From NCBI GenBank assembly GCA_016873515.1, contig VGXB01000001.1, positions 62,001 through 126,000 of the forward strand: DNA of 64,000 nt, given 5' to 3'. The notes under the pieces were generated by a model. That model was given only the letters and a program-made list of their open reading frames with translations, made no database searches and was not told the origin of the DNA. The DNA is from Nitrospira sp. (lineage in GTDB: Bacteria > Nitrospirota > Nitrospiria > Nitrospirales > Nitrospiraceae). The translations under genes and the position numbers were made by a program. Below are positions 11,041-22,354 of this stretch, one piece after another. Every line of letters starts with the position of its first letter. The first letter of the stretch is position 1.

Positions 11041-11895
11041 CCCAATTCTAGCTGAGAAGTTCATTGCGCGCGGTGAAGCCACGGGCAGGAGCGACAAGAT
11101 TCTTTCGCAGAATGTTCGGCTGCAGGCCGGTCGTCATCGGCACATCCTTGTGCGGCTAATTCTACAAACGGTGGCGTGGCGCCAGGCATTGCGTTGCTCG
11201 ATTTGGGGGTGATTGAGCGGGCGCTTCGGGCTGCCATGGCTAAGACTGCCAAGGATGGTCACGTTGCACCCCTGAGATTGGAGGGTGTTCTGATTACTTG
11301 AGTCGCGATGAGTGGGGACGTGCTCCGGCGATTGCATCCGCAAATCCAGTAAATTGTGATGGGTATGCGGGAAGTCAGAGGGCCAAAGCCGAAGGTGTAC
11401 GCGCTTCTGCGATCGCCCCGATCCTGAAATAGCGTGTGGGGCGGTCATGAATAAAGAGGAGCCCCGCGCCGAAGACTCACCAGAGGGACCTGGGATAGCT
11501 TCCTGCCCGTGCCGGTTCCGTCTCAGTCTTGCCATCCGATCGCAACGGGCATCCGTGCAAGCGGTCAACAACTGGGTGCCCGACACACGGACGTATCGTG
11601 CTGCCTGCGGTCGTACCCCTGATTTTGACGCACGTGGCCGCGTCGCACTCAGGAACTGAGTGCCTCTAAGGGGACCGGAGCGAATGCAACGGAACGACTT
11701 GACTTGCCTCTTCCCCGCACACACACGCGTCTTCATGCGAAGAGGGGGGGGGCCGTCTGGGGCCGATCCCTCCCAATTACTCGTCGGTGCAGCCACCCAT
11801 CATTGCCCGACAGGGAGTGGGTAGTGGGAGGGGGCCAACAGTGCGGCGTGGGCCGAATTGGGTGTGGGTACTTCGGAGGACGTTAAGATGTCGGC

Positions 11896-12234
11896 GTGGG
11901 TAGACCGTCAACAAGAAAACTCCTCAATCATGGCAATCTTACCTGGGAGAGACGCGTGCCGAGCAGTCTGCCGAGTGCGGGGGCTCCGTCTGCGGCCATG
12001 CTAGGGAAGTTGGCCAAGGCGATTCCGATCGAGCGGGCTTACCCGCCCGCCGGGCTGGGGCTCGCCAACGTGGAAGATGTGATTGGCACACGGGTGCAGA
12101 CGAATGGGCCGGAAACGGTCGATCAGCATCCGACCTGGCGCAGAAAACTGACGGTAACGGTGGAGGAGCTGCTTTGCGACAGCTGGTTTGAACCGCTTAC
12201 GGGGGAGTTGCGTTCATTGCGCCCCCTTGTGTAA
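11896..12234 (+). pseudogene. C-terminal remnant resembling GH77 4-alpha-glucanotransferase
   Basis: NVEDVIGTRVQTNGPETVDQHPTWRRKLTVTVEELL resembles the C-terminal block of GH77 enzymes; no upstream catalytic domain in frame. Confidence 0.5.
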
Positions 12235-12255
12235 GAACATACCGTCGACACGAGA

Positions 12256-13446
12256 TTGTTCCACCGCCATCATCGGTTGGCCATGGTCCAGCATAACCAT
12301 CTTCTCCTATCCATCGCCGCCGCCTGTATCGTGATCATCTTTGTCATTGAAGAATTCGCCCCTGCCAACGTGGTTGGCGCCTATGGATATGTGGTGCCGA
12401 TTCTCCTTGTGGCCACCCGTCGCAGCCGGGCGCTGATGGTGGTCACCGTCCTGATCTGCGTAGCCGCGACCTATTCGGGCTTGTTACAGCCGACCAAGCC
12501 TGGCCGGTTTCAGGCGGCGGTCATCAATCGCAGTGTTGTGGCCAGCGTGTTATTGCTGGTGGCCTACCTTGGCATGAGTTGGGAGGAACGGAAGGCCCGT
12601 GAAGCGGACGTGCAGGCAGCGTTGGCACGTGAGACGGACAATCTGTTGAAGGCCAACACGCAGCTGGTGGAGGCCAAGGATCAGTTGAATCGGTCGGAAC
12701 GCTTGGCGGCGGTGGGGCAACTGGTGGCGTCCGTCGCGCATGAAGTGGGCACGCCGCTGCATTCGATTGCCTGGCATGTGCAGGCGCTGGCGGAAGCGCC
12801 AACACTAACATCTGAGATGAAGCAACACGTCACCGTCATTGATGAGCAACTGACGCGGGTGGTGCGGATCATTCAGGATTTGTTATCATCCACGCGGCCG
12901 CGCCAATCGCAGCCGCGCTGGGTGCCTGTCGAGCCCATCATCAGCTCGGCCGCCGTGCTGATGGATCCGGCTTTCCATGCCAAGGAAATCTCATTCACGG
13001 TGAAGATCGCGGCGGCCCTTCCGTACGTATGGGCCGAGGCGGAGAAGATGCACCAAGTGCTGGTGAATGTGCTGGTGAACGGGCTGGCGGCCACCGCTGG
13101 CCACGGATCGGTCACGATCACGGTGGAGGCGCGTGGGGCCTCGCCCGATGAACTTGACCGAGGCCGCCGTGTGGCCGATGCGATGTCGCCCTGTGTCGTC
13201 ATGATTGTCGTGCAGGATACGGGATGCGGGATGCTAGCGGCCGACGTGCACAAAGCATTCGAGCCGTTTTTCACCACGAAGGCCGTTGGCAAGGGAACCG
13301 GGCTGGGCCTATTCTTGAGCCGCGAGATCGTCGTGGCCTCTGGGGGCAGCCTTTCGCTCACCAGCGAACTTGGGCGGGGGACGACGGTTACCATCACCTT
13401 GCCTGGACTCCTGCCCGCTCCCAAACAGGCAGAGGAGAGAGCCTAA
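12256..13446 (+). CDS. Membrane-associated sensor histidine kinase (NtrB/AtoS-like)
   Basis: N-terminal hydrophobic segments, H-box SVAHEVGTPLHSI, HATPase motifs VLVNVLVNGLAA, DTGCGM, GKGTGLGL. Confidence 0.9.
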   Translation: MFHRHHRLAMVQHNHLLLSIAAACIVIIFVIEEFAPANVVGAYGYVVPILLVATRRSRALMVVTVLICVAATYSGLLQPTKPGRFQAAVINRSVVASVLLLVAYLGMSWEERKAREADVQAALARETDNLLKANTQLVEAKDQLNRSERLAAVGQLVASVAHEVGTPLHSIAWHVQALAEAPTLTSEMKQHVTVIDEQLTRVVRIIQDLLSSTRPRQSQPRWVPVEPIISSAAVLMDPAFHAKEISFTVKIAAALPYVWAEAEKMHQVLVNVLVNGLAATAGHGSVTITVEARGASPDELDRGRRVADAMSPCVVMIVVQDTGCGMLAADVHKAFEPFFTTKAVGKGTGLGLFLSREIVVASGGSLSLTSELGRGTTVTITLPGLLPAPKQAEERA

Positions 13447-14849
13447 TGCATCCAGCGACTATTCTCGTGGCCGACGATGATGCTGTGGCTCGTGCCCTTT
13501 TGGCTGAGGCCTTGAAGAAAGAGGGCTATGCCGTCGAAGCGTTCGCGAGCGGCGAAGAGACCATCGCTCGCGGGTGCCAGGGGCATGTGGATGTGGTCTT
13601 GACCGATATACGCATGGGCGCCGTCGATGGGCTCACGGTGTTGCGGAAGTTCAAGCAGATGAGCCCGAACACGGTGGTTGTGGTGCTAACGGCGTTTGGG
13701 TCGTTGGAAGGCGCAGTCGAGGCGATCAAGCAAGGTGCCTACGACTATCTGGCGAAGCCGTTCAGGAAGGACGAGATCAAATTGGTCGTCAAGCGGAGTC
13801 TCGACCACTGCCGGCTACTTCGAGAAAACGCCCAATTCCGCCACGCGTTGCAGCGCACGAGTGATTGCTCTCCATTGGTGGGGAGCAGCCCCGCCATGCT
13901 GGAGGTGTATAAATTGGTGGCCCGAGTGGCGGAAAGCAAAAGCACGGTGCTGCTCCAGGGAGAAAGCGGAACCGGCAAGGAGCTCATTGCTCGAGCGATT
14001 CATGCGAACGGTCTTCGCCGGGCCAAGCCCTTCGTTCCAGTAAATTGCGGCGCCTTGCCTGACAGCCTGCTGGAGTCGGAGATGTTCGGATATGAAAAGG
14101 GGGCATTCACCGGCGCGGTGCGAACAAAAGCCGGCCTCTTCGAAGCCGCCAACGGCGGCTCACTGTTTCTTGATGAAATTGGAGAGCTAGGGGCCGCCGT
14201 GCAAGTAAAGCTTCTGCGTGTGATGCAGGATCAAGAGGTGCGCCGTGTCGGAGGGACGGGTTCCATTAAGGTGGACGTACGGATCATTGCGGCAACGAAT
14301 CGCGATCTGAAACGGCTCGTCACAGAAGGGAAATTTCGCAACGATTTGTTTTATCGGCTGCAAGTTGTGCCGATTACGTTGCCGTCACTGGTGGAACGCC
14401 GGGAAGACATTCCGATGCTCGTTCATCATTTTCTCCAGAAGTGTGCGAGGGGGGAGGGGCCAACGGTCCGAGGCGTATTACCGGAAACCATGGGCGTGTT
14501 GACACGGTATCGATGGCCGGGCAATGTGCGAGAACTTGAGAATGCCATTGAACAGGCGGTCTCGCTGAGCCCGGGCCCGTTGTTAACCCCCGACGATTTG
14601 CCGGAAGCGATACGACACGCGGCGGTCGAGGACAGAGAAGGAATCCGTCGCTCTGATCCAGCCAGTGATGCCACCTTGACACTCGAGGAAGTCGAGAAGC
14701 GGCACCTGGTCCTGGTGCTCAAGGAAACCAAAGGCAATAAAGTCAAGGCGGCGAAAATTTTGGGGATCGATCGGCGCACCCTATACCGGATGGCAGAACG
14801 GTTGGGGCTGAATCTCGAAGACGCAATTGAAGGCGTAAAGAACGACTAA
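13446..14849 (+). CDS. Sigma-54-dependent response regulator (NtrC family)
   Basis: Receiver domain [15 protein letters not shown]...; AAA+ [15 protein letters not shown] and GAFTGA; Fis-type HTH at C-terminus; TAATG overlap with kinase gene. Confidence 0.93.
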   Translation: MHPATILVADDDAVARALLAEALKKEGYAVEAFASGEETIARGCQGHVDVVLTDIRMGAVDGLTVLRKFKQMSPNTVVVVLTAFGSLEGAVEAIKQGAYDYLAKPFRKDEIKLVVKRSLDHCRLLRENAQFRHALQRTSDCSPLVGSSPAMLEVYKLVARVAESKSTVLLQGESGTGKELIARAIHANGLRRAKPFVPVNCGALPDSLLESEMFGYEKGAFTGAVRTKAGLFEAANGGSLFLDEIGELGAAVQVKLLRVMQDQEVRRVGGTGSIKVDVRIIAATNRDLKRLVTEGKFRNDLFYRLQVVPITLPSLVERREDIPMLVHHFLQKCARGEGPTVRGVLPETMGVLTRYRWPGNVRELENAIEQAVSLSPGPLLTPDDLPEAIRHAAVEDREGIRRSDPASDATLTLEEVEKRHLVLVLKETKGNKVKAAKILGIDRRTLYRMAERLGLNLEDAIEGVKND

Positions 14850-15585
14850 CCTTGCCAGGCCAGGACATTCGTCCCCCGATCTGGCAAAGGTTCAGTGAAC
14901 CCGTGGAGCGACTCTGCACAGTCTGCGGAAACCGGCACAAGGCTTTCAGCCGTGTGCATCATGGCCTCGTATAGTGTCCCTGAATAAAGCGCTGAGTCGT
15001 GGAGGAGGGGAGGGGGCCAAGGGTCAGTTTATTGCGTAATCACGCGCAGTATGTTTTCTGCGCGTGGCGAACCTTGCGGAGCCACGGACTTCCAACTGTC
15101 AAACATCGTGCGGGTGTCTTCTGACGAGACTTGTATCTGGAGGCGAGCACGTTGGTGTGTTTCCGGTGTCACCGAGGCGTCAGTCCGGCTGCGGACAACG
15201 CCGAGTCGCCCCGTCACCATCCAATCCCATCTGCGCGCAGAGCGCGTGGCAGTCCTGACAGTGTTGAATGCAGCGCGGCATCGCCTCGCCGAGGCCCTGT
15301 TCGTCCAGGCCCCCCCCCTTGCCCCGGAGCGTTCTGGAGACGGTATCGGTTTGACGGGTACGAAGCCTGCGTCTGCAAAACCGTGTTTCGTCACCCGGTA
15401 CGCGTCACCCGTGAGGATCTGTACGGTGAGGGCAGACTTGAGGCGGATTGACGAATGACGAGAAATGGTGAACGTGGCCTGGGTGAGGCCCCTTGCACTC
15501 CGCGGGAGCGGCACAGTATCGTATGGGATCAATCGTGTGCGAGTGGATCACAGGATCACGTTGTTACTGATACAGGGAGGGCATC

Positions 15586-16221
15586 ATGGCGATCAGATTG
15601 GGCGACGACGCGCCGAATTTCACGGCGGACACGACGGAAGGGACGATCAATTTTCATGAATGGCTCGGCAGCAGCTGGGGCATCCTGTTTTCCCACCCCA
15701 AAGACTTTACGCCCGTCTGCACCACGGAGCTGGGAACGGTGGCCAAGATCATGCCAGACTTGAAGCAGCGCGGCGTAAAAGTGATAGCCGTCAGCGTCGA
15801 CCCGCTCGATTCGCACAAGGGCTGGATCAACGACATCAACGAAACGCAACGGACAACAATGAACTATCCCATCATTGCCGATCCGGACAAGAAGGTGGCG
15901 ACGCTCTATGACATGATCCACCCAAACGCGATCGACAATATGACCGTACGGTCGGTGTTCATCATCGGTCCGGATAAAAAGGTCAAGCTCACTCTGACCT
16001 ACCCGGCCTCGTGTGGGCGGAATTTCGATGAACTGTTGCGGGTCGTCGATTCCTTGCAACTCACGTCCAAATTCAAGGTCGCCACACCGGCCAATTGGAA
16101 AGACGGAGAGGACTGTATCATCACACCAGCGGTGAACGACGACGAGGCTAAGGCGCTATTTCCGAAAGGGTTTAAGACCGTTAAGCCCTATCTACGGTAC
16201 ACTCCGCAGCCCAATAAATAG
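15586..16221 (+). CDS. 1-Cys peroxiredoxin (Prx6-like)
   Basis: HPKDFTPVCTTELG and downstream FDELLRVVDSLQL...ANWKDGEDCII. Confidence 0.93.
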   Translation: MAIRLGDDAPNFTADTTEGTINFHEWLGSSWGILFSHPKDFTPVCTTELGTVAKIMPDLKQRGVKVIAVSVDPLDSHKGWINDINETQRTTMNYPIIADPDKKVATLYDMIHPNAIDNMTVRSVFIIGPDKKVKLTLTYPASCGRNFDELLRVVDSLQLTSKFKVATPANWKDGEDCIITPAVNDDEAKALFPKGFKTVKPYLRYTPQPNK

Positions 16222-16432
16222 CAAACGGGTCGATGCATCGCACGGCGGGCGCGTCGTTGGGGGCGGCTCTCCGCTGTGGTGCGGCGAGGCCGGTCGTGCC
16301 TTGCCCCAGCGCGCGATGGGATGGAGCCACTGCGTCTGAACAATCTGTCGCGACGTGGGGTTTGTTTCGCACTGCCACAGTGTAAGGAACGTTTCGCGAG
16401 GTACGTGAGGTACGGTCAGGCCGACATCAACG

Positions 16433-16657
16433 GTGACAAGGAACGGCCAAGCAACGATTCCAACGGAAATCCGAGAGCCGCGCCATTTGAACCCGAGGAA
16501 TCGAGTGGCATTTGTGACGGAGGAAGATGGCTGGGTCATGGTGCTGGCGGCTACTGATGCTGTTGCGGCGTTGGCTGATCAGCTGCCGCCGCCGGCAAAC
16601 TCGGTTTCCCTGGAGGAACTGGCGCAGGCTGTTCCGAAACAAGGAGGCCGTCGGTGA
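16433..16657 (+). CDS. AbrB/MazE-type (VapB-like) antitoxin
   Basis: MTRNGQATIPTEIREPRHLNPRNRVAFVTEEDG swapped-hairpin motif; stop overlaps start of the following vapC relic by 4 nt. Confidence 0.7.
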   Translation: MTRNGQATIPTEIREPRHLNPRNRVAFVTEEDGWVMVLAATDAVAALADQLPPPANSVSLEELAQAVPKQGGRR

Positions 16658-17051
16658 TCGGCTTTGATACGAACGGGCGCATGCGGTACTGGGGCCAGGA
16701 TTGCCACGATCAAGCGCGGATCGCCCGCGGAGGTGATCGCGAGCGACGGCATGCGCGCGTATCCTGCGGTCATCAATCCTCTCCAGCGCTGCGAACTGGT
16801 CTGAGTGCTGGCGCCGGCGTATGGATAATCCAAAGAGACGATCGCCGGCGTCTTAGAGCCGGTCTGTCGAACCACACCGTTCCAAGTCGCGGATGTGCCG
16901 GCGGCCTGGACTGCCTTTCGGATGTACCCAACGCGCAAGACAGACTTGTCAGCTGATCAGTGGGAAACGGATAACGCGCAAGCGTGGCGGTGAGCGCACG
17001 GGCACATTCGATCGCGATGCCGGAAAGCTGTCCGAGTTTCATCTGTGGTGA
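16654..17051 (+). pseudogene. Degraded PIN-domain (VapC-like) toxin
   Basis: GTG start then MIGFDTNGRMRYWGQDCHDQARIA; further frames contain SKETIAGVLEPVCRTTPFQVADVPAAWTAFRMY and GTFDRDAGKLSEFHLW, interrupted by stops/frameshifts. Confidence 0.75.
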
Positions 17052-17221
17052 GAAATAGAGAGGTGCGCCAGGTGGAGAGCCGTCTTTCGAGGGTTCTGTC
17101 TCGGAGAGTGTGGGGGCATGGCAGGCTATGTGAACAATGGTATCGATGTCGAGACGATGTTGGACCCGTCTTTGCAATCACGGCATGACTTGTGAGTAAG
17201 GCCTCTCCTCCTCCCTCCCCC

Positions 17222-17258
<37 letters not shown>

Positions 17259-17422
17259 TTGCGGCGTCTTCACAGCTGAAAATTGTTCTTGCAGTAATTG
17301 TTCAATTTAGGCATACTCCCTCCCGATTCACTGGCTGACGAGTATGAGCAAGTCGACTGGAGTACCGGAAAGACGATAACGGTTGGTGGTTCTAGCACTT
17401 CATTTCACAAGGAGGCATCATA

Positions 17423-18694
17423 ATGAAGGTAGAAAAAAGCAGGTGGTGGCAGAAGTTTTTAGTTGCTGGGGCCCTTGCGGCACTGGTGGCTGGGACTGGG
17501 TCCACGCTGCCGAGTGCCTACGCCGGGGGAATGATCAAGGGGGACGATGATAAGTGGATCTCGGTCGGTGTAGGTCTTCGTACGAGCTTTACCGCGAAGG
17601 AGAACTCAGCTCCGAACGGTAACGAGTACAGCACGGATTTCAATCTGGACAACGCTCGTGTCTACATCAATGGGCAACTCCACAAATATATCGGGTTCAC
17701 GTTCAACACGGAATGTTTTAACTGCAGTGTCAAACCTGCGGGCCAGGAATTTGGCTCCAATTCCGCAATGGGTTTGCTGGATGCAATCGCAAAGTTCGAG
17801 GTGCATCCCATGTTCAATATCTGGGCCGGGCGCACGCTGCTACCTAGTGAGCGTGGTGAATTGAACGGTCCGTATTACCATGCCACCTATGATGGCTTCC
17901 GGACCCCGTTCTTCCCCGCTGACCAGAGCGGGAACTTCAACTCGGGCGCTGGTCTCTATGGTCGTGACAATGCCGTCGTCTTATTCGGCAAAGTCCATCC
18001 AGCGGGGACTCACCTACTGTATGCCGTGTCGGTGTCGCAAGGTTTGCGGGGCCTCAGCGGTATGAATAGTGAAGGCAGCTTGATGTACACGGGACGCTTA
18101 CAGTGGAACCTGTTGAACGATGAAGATAACCCAGGGTACTACACCAGCGGCACCTACTATGGAACCGGTGGTGACATTTTCGCGATCGCTGCCAACGTAC
18201 AGCACCAGAAGGACGGGGCGGGTTCTGCTTCGACTGGCGGTGGGCTCCGAACTGCTGATTTCACGGGTATGTCCGCAGACGTGCTGTTGGAAAAGCTCAT
18301 GCCGAACGACCTGGGCGTCGTTACGTTTAACGCAGAGTTTAAGCGGTTCTGGGCCGATACGGGAAAGACGACCGCTACTTCGAGCGCCGCCTCGTTCAAC
18401 ATGTTCGACGGCGTGTCTTGGACCGTCTATGGCCTGTATTTAATCCCGACGCAAGTCGGCTGGGGCCGGTTCCAGCCCTATATGCGCTTTACCAGCATCG
18501 ATCCTCGTTACGGCAATTTGCGACAGGAATGGGAGCCGGGCATCAACTATGTCATCAACGGCCACAATGCCAGGATGTCAGTGTTCTATCGCTATGGCGA
18601 CAGTGGCGCCGGACCAGCTGGAGCGGCCTACGCCACCTCCTCTTCTTCACAAAAGGTAGATTCGTTCACCGTCGCGTTCCAATGGCAGTACTAA
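17423..18694 (+). CDS. Outer-membrane porin/beta-barrel protein
   Basis: Signal peptide ending SAYAGG; OprO/P-like architecture with aromatic C-terminus VDSFTVAFQWQY. Confidence 0.8.
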   Translation: MKVEKSRWWQKFLVAGALAALVAGTGSTLPSAYAGGMIKGDDDKWISVGVGLRTSFTAKENSAPNGNEYSTDFNLDNARVYINGQLHKYIGFTFNTECFNCSVKPAGQEFGSNSAMGLLDAIAKFEVHPMFNIWAGRTLLPSERGELNGPYYHATYDGFRTPFFPADQSGNFNSGAGLYGRDNAVVLFGKVHPAGTHLLYAVSVSQGLRGLSGMNSEGSLMYTGRLQWNLLNDEDNPGYYTSGTYYGTGGDIFAIAANVQHQKDGAGSASTGGGLRTADFTGMSADVLLEKLMPNDLGVVTFNAEFKRFWADTGKTTATSSAASFNMFDGVSWTVYGLYLIPTQVGWGRFQPYMRFTSIDPRYGNLRQEWEPGINYVINGHNARMSVFYRYGDSGAGPAGAAYATSSSSQKVDSFTVAFQWQY

Positions 18695-18730
18695 GTTAGG
18701 CAGTGTGAGCTGACAGCCGTCAGCGTCAAG

Positions 18731-18765
18731 AAAGGCCGAACCCCGCAACGGGGTTCGGCCTTTCT
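18731..18765 (+). terminator. Rho-independent terminator after porin gene
   Basis: AAAGGCCGAACCCCG-CAA-CGGGGTTCGGCCTTTCT perfect hairpin 37 nt after the stop. Confidence 0.93.
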
Positions 18766-19245
18766 GTTGGTCTCCATCCCTGTACCTGGGTTCATGAAGA
18801 GATGCGTGTGCGAGCAGCACTTCGTAGGGCCGCACAATCCGAGGACGAAGATGCCCACCGTTCTATGGACGAATTAAAAGACTAGCGCCGTCTTCTGGCG
18901 GCCTGGCGTAGGGGCGGGTCGCTGGTCTCGATGGTCCCGTGGTACCGATGTGCCCCAAAGCGTGGAGATGGACATTCATCCATCCCAACTCGGTATAGCC
19001 TACTACGCAGAACAGCGGCGGATATCCTCGAGATGGGGGCACTCGCCCCACGGCGGGCGAATCGTTTAGCGGCGGTGCAGGCAACAGGGGCCTCAAGCTC
19101 CACGCGGATGAGCTCGGGTTTTCCCCAAACACGCGTCAGCTGAGTTGCGCGCGTGATAAGCGAATTATCACGCGCGCGCCTCGTGCGCACCGGTCCCCTA
19201 TCGATCATCTCGTCGGACGCTGTCCCGCAGCCGCATCTCGCGTCG

Positions 19246-21423
19246 TCACACTAGCAACAAGCCCGCTGCGCGCAATTTCTTCCAGGAGGCCGTCTGGATG
19301 AAGGCCGTGAACTCCGGTCGGCCGCCCGGAAATGTAGCGTGCATCTCCTGCAGCAACGGATAGGAAGGTGACAGGGAAGTTTGCGGTCTGGATCGTCTGA
19401 TCAAATGGGCCAACCACTGCGCCTGATCGGTAGTGAGTGTGAGGGGGCAGTGGTCGGATCTCCCTGGAAGATACAGACGGGTCGTCTTGCCTGCCGATTC
19501 ACAAATCGGGTGCCCTCCTAGCCAGACGCATCGCCGTTCCAGCTGGAGATGGTTTTTCGTAGCGTCGCGCTTGAGGACCTGCCGGACCCACGAGGCGGCG
19601 ACCTGCGGCGTGGGAGTCGGATGGTCGAACCAGCCGCGCACGTCCATGGCGAACCCGCGCCCTTCGAGGAAATTGAGCATCGAGCGCCGTAGTCCTGCCC
19701 CGATCCATTCGGGGAGCTCACCGGTTTGATCTTCGTGAAGCAAATCGTTGTGCGCGAATCCCTCAAACGTCGGTCCATGGATTCGCAGACCGTGGCCTGC
19801 GGGGTTCAGACCAATTGGGCTGTGGGCGGTTGTCGTGAATCGGTGCCAGAAGGCAGACTGGATCAAGTCTGCTGCCATCAATTGCCGGACCCGTTCCAAT
19901 GAATCCATGGTTTCCTGCAGGGTCTCGGACGGAAATCCATACATTAGATAGGCATGGACCAGAATCCCTGCTTCTCGGAATGCCGCGGCGACCCGCGCGG
20001 TCTGATCGACCGTGATGCCTTTCTTCATCGTGTCCAACAGACGATCGGAGGCAGTTTCAAGCCCCGCTGTCACGGCGATACAGCCGGAGGCGGCGAGGAG
20101 ACGGCAGAGATCCGGTGAGAAGGTTTCTTCAAAACGGATGTTTCCCCACCATGAGATGTCGATTCCGCGTTCCAACAGCGTGAGGGCGAGCGATTTCAAG
20201 GCAGCGGGCGGCGCCGCTTCATCGACAAAATGGAATCCGCGTCGACCGGTCTCGGCGATCAACTGTTCAATCTGTCCAACCAGCCGGTCGGTTGGGGTCA
20301 TTTCGTACCGGCCGATATAGGCGAGGCCAACATCGCAGAAGGTGCATTGCTTCCAATAGCAACCGTGGGCCACGGTGAGCTTGTTCCAATGGCCTTCCGA
20401 CCAGAGCCGGTGCATGGGGTTGGCGCTGTCCAGAATCGTCACGTAGCGGTCCAGGTCAATCCCACGGTAGGTCGGGCAGCCGACGGCATCCATTGAGAAG
20501 TCCGACAACGCAGAATTGTCGGCGAACACGACGCGGTGCTGGTCTCGATAGAACGTGCGGCACAGGGCCTTGCGCGGGCGACGACCATCTAGATGTTCGA
20601 GAAGAGTGCACAACGGGCGCTCGCCGTCGTCCAGCGTAATAAAATCCACATAATCGAACACCCGTGGATCGGCGACACGGCGCAGTTCGGTGTTGACATA
20701 GCCGCCGCCCAATGCGATGGGCAGATTCGGATGGCGGTGCTTGAGTGCTTGGGCTATGCGAAAGGCTCCGTACAGATTGCCGGGGAACGGGACGGACAAG
20801 CCCACGAGCGTCGGTTTGACGCGGTCGAGATGCGCGTGCAGCGATTCCAGTAGGAATTCATCGGTGAGCGTCGGCGCGGCGTGCAAGGCGGCGATCATGC
20901 CGTCGAACGAGGAGGCGGCTCGGGCGATATGCTCGGCGTACCGGCTCAGGGCAAAATGAGGTGACACCGTCGCCTGGACCAAGTCGGCCAGATCTTCAAG
21001 GAACAGCGTGGCCACATGTTTGGCCTGGTCGTCAGGCGGCATGGACCGAACGAGGGTCGCTCTGCCGCGGAACCGTGGACCGCGAGGCAAGGTTCCCGGG
21101 CGTCGCAGTCGAGAAGCCAGGGCTGGAGTCCGCCCTTGAAGAAAGGAGATCACAGGTTCGATCCACTCGAAATACGCCTGCTCCCGGGCGAGCATGATAA
21201 TCGCTTCAGGTGGGAGGACCGTATCGTGTTTTCTGACTTGGGCGAACAGGCGGCGTAAGCCAGGTTGACTGAACAGCCGCAGGACCATCTCAATGCCCAG
21301 ATCGGCTTGCTCCGCGGCGATTCCGCGAGATTGGAGAAACCCAGTGAGATAGGCGGTCGACGGATAGGGGGTGTTCAACTGGGTGAGCGGTGGCAGGAGC
21401 AACAGCACGCGTTGAGTGGGCAT
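19246..21423 (-). CDS. B12-binding-domain radical SAM protein
   Basis: N-terminal cobalamin-binding-like domain (LLLLPPLTQLNTPYPSTAYL), radical SAM CYWKQCTFCD motif. Confidence 0.9.
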   Translation of the reverse strand: MPTQRVLLLLPPLTQLNTPYPSTAYLTGFLQSRGIAAEQADLGIEMVLRLFSQPGLRRLFAQVRKHDTVLPPEAIIMLAREQAYFEWIEPVISFLQGRTPALASRLRRPGTLPRGPRFRGRATLVRSMPPDDQAKHVATLFLEDLADLVQATVSPHFALSRYAEHIARAASSFDGMIAALHAAPTLTDEFLLESLHAHLDRVKPTLVGLSVPFPGNLYGAFRIAQALKHRHPNLPIALGGGYVNTELRRVADPRVFDYVDFITLDDGERPLCTLLEHLDGRRPRKALCRTFYRDQHRVVFADNSALSDFSMDAVGCPTYRGIDLDRYVTILDSANPMHRLWSEGHWNKLTVAHGCYWKQCTFCDVGLAYIGRYEMTPTDRLVGQIEQLIAETGRRGFHFVDEAAPPAALKSLALTLLERGIDISWWGNIRFEETFSPDLCRLLAASGCIAVTAGLETASDRLLDTMKKGITVDQTARVAAAFREAGILVHAYLMYGFPSETLQETMDSLERVRQLMAADLIQSAFWHRFTTTAHSPIGLNPAGHGLRIHGPTFEGFAHNDLLHEDQTGELPEWIGAGLRRSMLNFLEGRGFAMDVRGWFDHPTPTPQVAASWVRQVLKRDATKNHLQLERRCVWLGGHPICESAGKTTRLYLPGRSDHCPLTLTTDQAQWLAHLIRRSRPQTSLSPSYPLLQEMHATFPGGRPEFTAFIQTASWKKLRAAGLLLV

Positions 21424-21536
21424 GGGATCGACATAGCACAGAGACCGGCGGGAATGCTATGCGATAGGTTCAGGCTAAGGCGAACCGGGCATGCGGCCCT
21501 CTCGTGTGCCCCCCGCATTCGACATCCGTACTCAGG

Positions 21537-21548
21537 ATTGTATACAAT
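21537..21548. promoter_or_regulatory. Putative GntR/FCD operator (ATTGTATACAAT)
   Basis: Perfect palindrome upstream of the GntR gene; TTGTATACAA core repeated at 23263..23272. Confidence 0.6.
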
Positions 21549-21586
21549 AAGCCCGTACTCGCGAGCATGGCGGGAGCTGATCGCCG

Positions 21587-22285
21587 ATGGCACCGAAAGC
21601 TGGACGAAGCCGGACACGTGAATTCTCAAGCCTCAGCGCGTCGATCGTGACGACGCTGAAGGATCAGATCGTCCAGTGGCGATATCCTCCGGAGTATCGC
21701 ATGACCGAGGCAGAGCTATGTAAGCAGTTCGGCGTCAGCCGTAGCCCCGTGCGTGAAGCCTTGCGGATACTGGCAACGGATGGGTTTGTGCAGAGGATGC
21801 CCAACCGAAGTTACCGAGTAAAGCAACATAACCTTCAAGAGATCGAGGAGCTCTACGATGTCCGGTTGGCGTTGGAACTGTTTGTCGTTGAACAGCTGGC
21901 CAACCGGAGTGCGCCTGGCCATGACGATATCGCCGCGCTCAAGCGCACATGGACCAGCGTGTTGAACGGCTTGCCCAGAAAGGATGAGGAGCTCGCCAGG
22001 CTGGACACACAGTTTCACGAAACACTCGCCCTGGCCGCAGGTAACAAAACGTTGTTGCGCCAGCTGCGCGCGATCAACGAACGCTTGATGCTGTTCCGCA
22101 TCATTGACTTTGCCAAGGCACACCGGGCAACGAGCACCTGCCGCCAGCACCTGGCTATCCTCACCTTCATTCTCGCTAAGAATAGCGCCGGCGCCCGCAA
22201 GGCCATGCAGAAAAATATCGAGGAGGGCCGGAACAATGTTCAGTCGGCAATCAAGGATGCATTAGCGAGGGCGTATTCATTGTAG
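21587..22285 (+). CDS. GntR family (FCD) transcriptional regulator
   Basis: wHTH LKDQIVQWRYPPEYRMTEAELCKQFGVSRSPVREALRILATDGFVQRMPNR plus FCD-type C-terminal domain. Confidence 0.92.
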   Translation: MAPKAGRSRTREFSSLSASIVTTLKDQIVQWRYPPEYRMTEAELCKQFGVSRSPVREALRILATDGFVQRMPNRSYRVKQHNLQEIEELYDVRLALELFVVEQLANRSAPGHDDIAALKRTWTSVLNGLPRKDEELARLDTQFHETLALAAGNKTLLRQLRAINERLMLFRIIDFAKAHRATSTCRQHLAILTFILAKNSAGARKAMQKNIEEGRNNVQSAIKDALARAYSL

Positions 22286-22354
22286 TGTGCGGATCTGCCG
22301 CGCTGCGTTGACGCAGGGCGCGCAGCATGCGCACAGATAGTCGAAAGGGGCTCG

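Noticed and set aside
12524-13424. Minus-strand ORFs opposite the histidine kinase
   Set aside because: Antisense to a confidently called gene; typical GC-rich shadow ORFs. The same applies to most antisense entries across 19-38 kb and 40-52 kb.
15029-15532. 167-aa minus-strand ORF with a frame containing MPRCIQHCQDCHALCAQM, vaguely like a Cys-rich four-helix copper-binding protein
   Set aside because: The similarity is short, lies in a different frame from the long ORF, and is next to a C9 homopolymer; not enough to call a family.
18840-19240. ORFs between the porin terminator and the radical SAM gene
   Set aside because: No motif, conflicting frames; treated as non-coding or relic sequence.
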